64,000 nucleotides of DNA from Carboxylicivirga sp964602515 (lineage in GTDB: Bacteria > Bacteroidota > Bacteroidia > Bacteroidales > Marinilabiliaceae), in the NCBI GenBank assembly GCA_964602515.1, contig CAZRRJ010000001.1, positions 682,001 through 746,000 of the forward strand, read 5' to 3'. Below, piece after piece: positions 61,311 through 64,000 of the stretch. The translations under genes were made by a program, and so were the position numbers. Within the stretch, counting starts at the first letter, position 1; each line of letters opens with the position of its first letter. Below the pieces are notes generated by a model. That model ran no database searches. It worked only from the letters and a program-made list of their open reading frames with translations, and had not been told where the DNA came from.

Positions 61311-64000
61311 TTAGTGAGATACAATTTTTCTTGTAATAGTTACGCCATTCTGCTCAACTTTTAATAAAAAGAATCCTTTATGGTTCGACATATCTAAAAC
61401 TCCTTTTTCAACGATTTCCTTTTCCAACAATTTGTTTCCATTTAAATCAAAGATACTTACTGTAAAAGCTGTTTTAGACCCTTGCTGAGTTATATACAGT
61501 GAAGCATTAGTCGGGTTTGGATAGGTTTTGATTTCAAAACCTTCAGAAAGGGAAGGTGTGATCTGTTCTTTTTTTATTTTATTGGCAAAATAATTACCTG
61601 TAATATTCAGAACCTTTGTTAACGATTGTTGTGAATTACCCTTTTGTATACTCGCTTTTAAAGTATATTGTCCGGTAGGTATGTTATGGGGTATTATAAA
61701 CTCTGGACCTGTGGATTGATACTCAAAATCATTAGAGTAAATATGCCATGATATTGGTGACAAATCAGCTTCTGAAATATTTTTCAGATAATAACAATCT
61801 TTATTTTCTGATTTCTTTTTTGAAATAGAAGGCACAAAATTAATTGCCGTACTTTTTTCAGAAGAAGAAACTTTTGCACTTTTTAATGTTGTAGTGGTCG
61901 TAGAGGCTTTTGCGCTAAAATTACTACCCTTTTCGATAGTTGTTCCGGAACCTAAAACAATTGATGGAGCAGATAATGTAACTGTGCTGCCTGACTTAAA
62001 AACGACATTACCCGTTTCAATATTTTTCCCGATCTGGTTATCAACATCATTCCCTACTTCAATGCTGTTTGATGCTTCAAAGTCTCGATCATTGGCAATA
62101 GTTCTATTTTGAATAAATAGATTGTCATACATTATTTCCCTATCAATTAATTCTTGTATACGTGGTTGGATTTTCCAGTGATTTACATAAACATGCCCTG
62201 TATTAGCTGTACTTGCATAAATATCATCAAAAGGAGTTTGATTATTATTGATAATATCATCTTTTGTATTGGATGCTGTAAGATGATGCAAGCCATTTGC
62301 CGTATTAAAAACAGATTCGTCCAAATCGATAGAACTCGAAGTTGGTACGAAACTAAATGCATCAATGTCCAAGTCAACTTCATCAATTTCAAATACACCG
62401 CCTGGGCAGTTATCGTAGGCTTTATTGTCTGAGGTGTAGTAGCGTTTCTTATAAACAAATGCAGGATAAGGTGTGGGGGGAATTCCTGATAAAACATGAT
62501 ACCATTTCACATCGGGTATTACTATGGAAACAATTGTAATGTTAGAAACCAGTTGATTATTAGTATTGACAGCTGTTGAGTTAAGGGTTAGTTCATGATA
62601 GTGACCTAACAGGGCTGTCCATTTCCATTGGTGGTTAAAAATCCTGTCACCAGGGGAGAATGAAAGGTTATCACCTTGGTTATTTCCATTAATTAATGCA
62701 ATATTTCTACTGTCTTCGGGATAGCCCAAGCCATTTAAATAGGTTTGCATTGCATCAAACTGGCTTGTACCAGACGAATGACGAGATAGTAATTGTTTGG
62801 CAGCAGTTGAATTAATGGTCTGGTCAATAACTTCATAAGTAACAAAATCTCCAAATATACCTTTAAAAATCCCTAAAAATGGCACAACCACATCACTAAC
62901 ATCAGAAACAACTGCAACAGCATCTTTAAAGCCCATTTGAAATCCTGGTGGTATATTTGCTCCTTTATGCGGAGAATCAAAGGAAACATAAAGACCAATC
63001 TGATGGTCAATACCATCATTTTCCATTTCTTTTAGAGCCATTCTTGAAAGTATCCCACCCATACTTTCACCAATAATAACACCTTCAAAATTTCCTGTTT
63101 TATCTTTATTGATTTTATTAATCATGGCTTTAACAACTTCCTTATTTTCATGCATAGAACGTTTGGCGTCACTAAAGCTTAAACAGAATACATCATATCC
63201 ATCTGCTTGCAGGTCACTTAATATGTTTTCCCATTTTGTGTATTTCTCATTTTCGGAATAGTTATTCAACAAATCAAAACCTTCAACTATTAAAATAGGT
63301 TTGTCTAAAACATTATCACTTCCTAACTCGCAACGGTAATCTCCACCCACTACAGTACCTGTTGATTTTAGAAACGCTTCTGAATTTACGGTACCAGTAA
63401 TGCTTGGTTCACTTATGTATTCTGCTTTAACTGTAATTTTACTATTTGCGACTAAGGTGTCATTAGCAGTATATAGTTTAGCTACGATACTTTTTTCCCC
63501 AATGCAGTCGTAGTTGATTGTGATATTATCTGCATCAATATTAACATTTCTAAAACCACTTCCATCCCCAAAATCAATTTCTAAACGATTAATCTCGCTG
63601 GTGGCATTTGAAAAAATGAGTTCTTGTTTTAGATCAAATGTTACATTTGAATTGTATATGCCTGGAATCATCACAGATAAAGCAAATAATTCTTTATCAG
63701 ATATTGTCGGTATATAATCTTTATCTTCAAAGAATTTCAAGGTTTCATCTGCTCCTAAATAATTGCCTTTATAAAAGATATATGATAAAGGAATCGATGT
63801 ATGTAAGTTGTCTTTATAATCCTCCCGGTTAACTAAACTCTCAAATACTGGTAGTATATAGTTTTCCGGAGAGCCATGTTTACACCTTTGCAGATTAGTG
63901 TAAATAGCCCAATAATTATAATAATCAGATTGAGTCTGTTCCCTCAGTATTAAGTCATCAATATTTCTAAAACCCTGGTCGAGAAGTATATTTGTCGGAA
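61311..64000 (-). CDS. T9SS-secreted alpha/beta hydrolase (lipase/esterase-like), N-terminus outside window
   Basis: The frame is open from the window edge to the stop at 61311, giving about 895 residues; the earlier apparent start near 63740 is an internal TTG in an open frame. Within it, KPILIVEGFDLLNNYSENEK begins an alpha/beta hydrolase whose nucleophile Ser is in GVIIGESMGGILSRMALKEM (GxSxG), with VSFDSPHKGANIPPGFQMGF downstream, as in PGAP1- and lipase-like enzymes. The C-terminus is a type A T9SS sorting domain: FEIKTYPNPTNASLYITQQG, FDLNGNKLLEKEIVEKGVLD, MSNHKGFFLLKVEQNGVTIT. So the protein is exported by T9SS, either released or attached to the surface. Substrate unknown. The signal peptide lies outside the window. 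Confidence 0.85.
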   Translation of the reverse strand, partial: PTNILLDQGFRNIDDLILREQTQSDYYNYWAIYTNLQRCKHGSPENYILPVFESLVNREDYKDNLHTSIPLSYIFYKGNYLGADETLKFFEDKDYIPTISDKELFALSVMIPGIYNSNVTFDLKQELIFSNATSEINRLEIDFGDGSGFRNVNIDADNITINYDCIGEKSIVAKLYTANDTLVANSKITVKAEYISEPSITGTVNSEAFLKSTGTVVGGDYRCELGSDNVLDKPILIVEGFDLLNNYSENEKYTKWENILSDLQADGYDVFCLSFSDAKRSMHENKEVVKAMINKINKDKTGNFEGVIIGESMGGILSRMALKEMENDGIDHQIGLYVSFDSPHKGANIPPGFQMGFKDAVAVVSDVSDVVVPFLGIFKGIFGDFVTYEVIDQTINSTAAKQLLSRHSSGTSQFDAMQTYLNGLGYPEDSRNIALINGNNQGDNLSFSPGDRIFNHQWKWTALLGHYHELTLNSTAVNTNNQLVSNITIVSIVIPDVKWYHVLSGIPPTPYPAFVYKKRYYTSDNKAYDNCPGGVFEIDEVDLDIDAFSFVPTSSSIDLDESVFNTANGLHHLTASNTKDDIINNNQTPFDDIYASTANTGHVYVNHWKIQPRIQELIDREIMYDNLFIQNRTIANDRDFEASNSIEVGNDVDNQIGKNIETGNVVFKSGSTVTLSAPSIVLGSGTTIEKGSNFSAKASTTTTTLKSAKVSSSEKSTAINFVPSISKKKSENKDCYYLKNISEADLSPISWHIYSNDFEYQSTGPEFIIPHNIPTGQYTLKASIQKGNSQQSLTKVLNITGNYFANKIKKEQITPSLSEGFEIKTYPNPTNASLYITQQGSKTAFTVSIFDLNGNKLLEKEIVEKGVLDMSNHKGFFLLKVEQNGVTITRKIVSH

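Noticed and set aside
62183..62497. Separate minus-strand gene inside the T9SS hydrolase
   Set aside because: It overlaps in another frame; the main frame is long, continuous and has hydrolase and sorting-domain motifs.

Overview
The window comes from a low-GC member of the Bacteroidota, probably a facultatively anaerobic, sugar-fermenting marine or sediment type related to the Marinilabiliales; the order-level placement is inference. Support: a C-terminal type IX secretion (T9SS) sorting domain at the right edge, promoter-like elements of the Bacteroidota form TTG-N19-21-TAnnTTTG, a FKBP lipoprotein next to a DHH phosphoesterase and ndk, and GalK, GalT and Nudix-type regulators of the Bacteroides kind. 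I see no rRNA, tRNA, CRISPR array or intact insertion sequence.

1-11.1 kb (all minus strand) is an envelope and efflux region. An ECF sigma factor, a small membrane protein in the anti-sigma position and two Spy/CpxP-like periplasmic proteins form one unit. An ABC ATPase overlaps a giant ABC-2 permease fused to an M1-peptidase-like domain that shows no catalytic motif. TolC, periplasmic adaptor and RND pump genes follow. 11.4-12.6 kb holds a glycosyltransferase.

13.0-18.65 kb is an accessory island in decay: a FecR/PA14-like chimera, a frameshifted ECF sigma gene, an orphan 3' gene fragment, four small lipoprotein genes (one with an in-frame TGA, one frameshifted) and a peptidoglycan-amidase-type protein (TIGR02594 family) whose N-terminus sits in another frame. 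The layout resembles an effector followed by immunity-like lipoproteins.

19.1-30 kb is mostly housekeeping: a nucleotidyltransferase-like protein, gnd, a WecA-type transferase, a septation-protein-A-like/Nudix fusion, a Crp/Fnr regulator, mazG, phoH and purC. 30.6-34.5 kb is the anaerobic pyruvate-formate module pflB-pflA-focA. 34.7-41.7 kb is a galactose/glucose module on the minus strand: MFS sugar transporter, ROK kinase, Nudix-type regulator, galT, galK, galM, with a cluster of candidate operators at the regulator start.

42-50.5 kb: two FKBP-like lipoproteins, nrnA, ndk, a broken lipoprotein gene, DUF721/DciA, recF, a TPR protein, ribH (its promoter seems built into the preceding terminator) and a dicarboxylate/amino-acid symporter. 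51-60 kb: a large MscS channel, a small lipoprotein operon and a 1612-residue protein joining a DEDD exonuclease, a RecQ helicase and a UvrD-type helicase, the best candidate here for an unusual genome-maintenance or defence system. 60.7-64 kb: a lipoprotein and the 3' part of a T9SS-secreted alpha/beta hydrolase that runs off the window.
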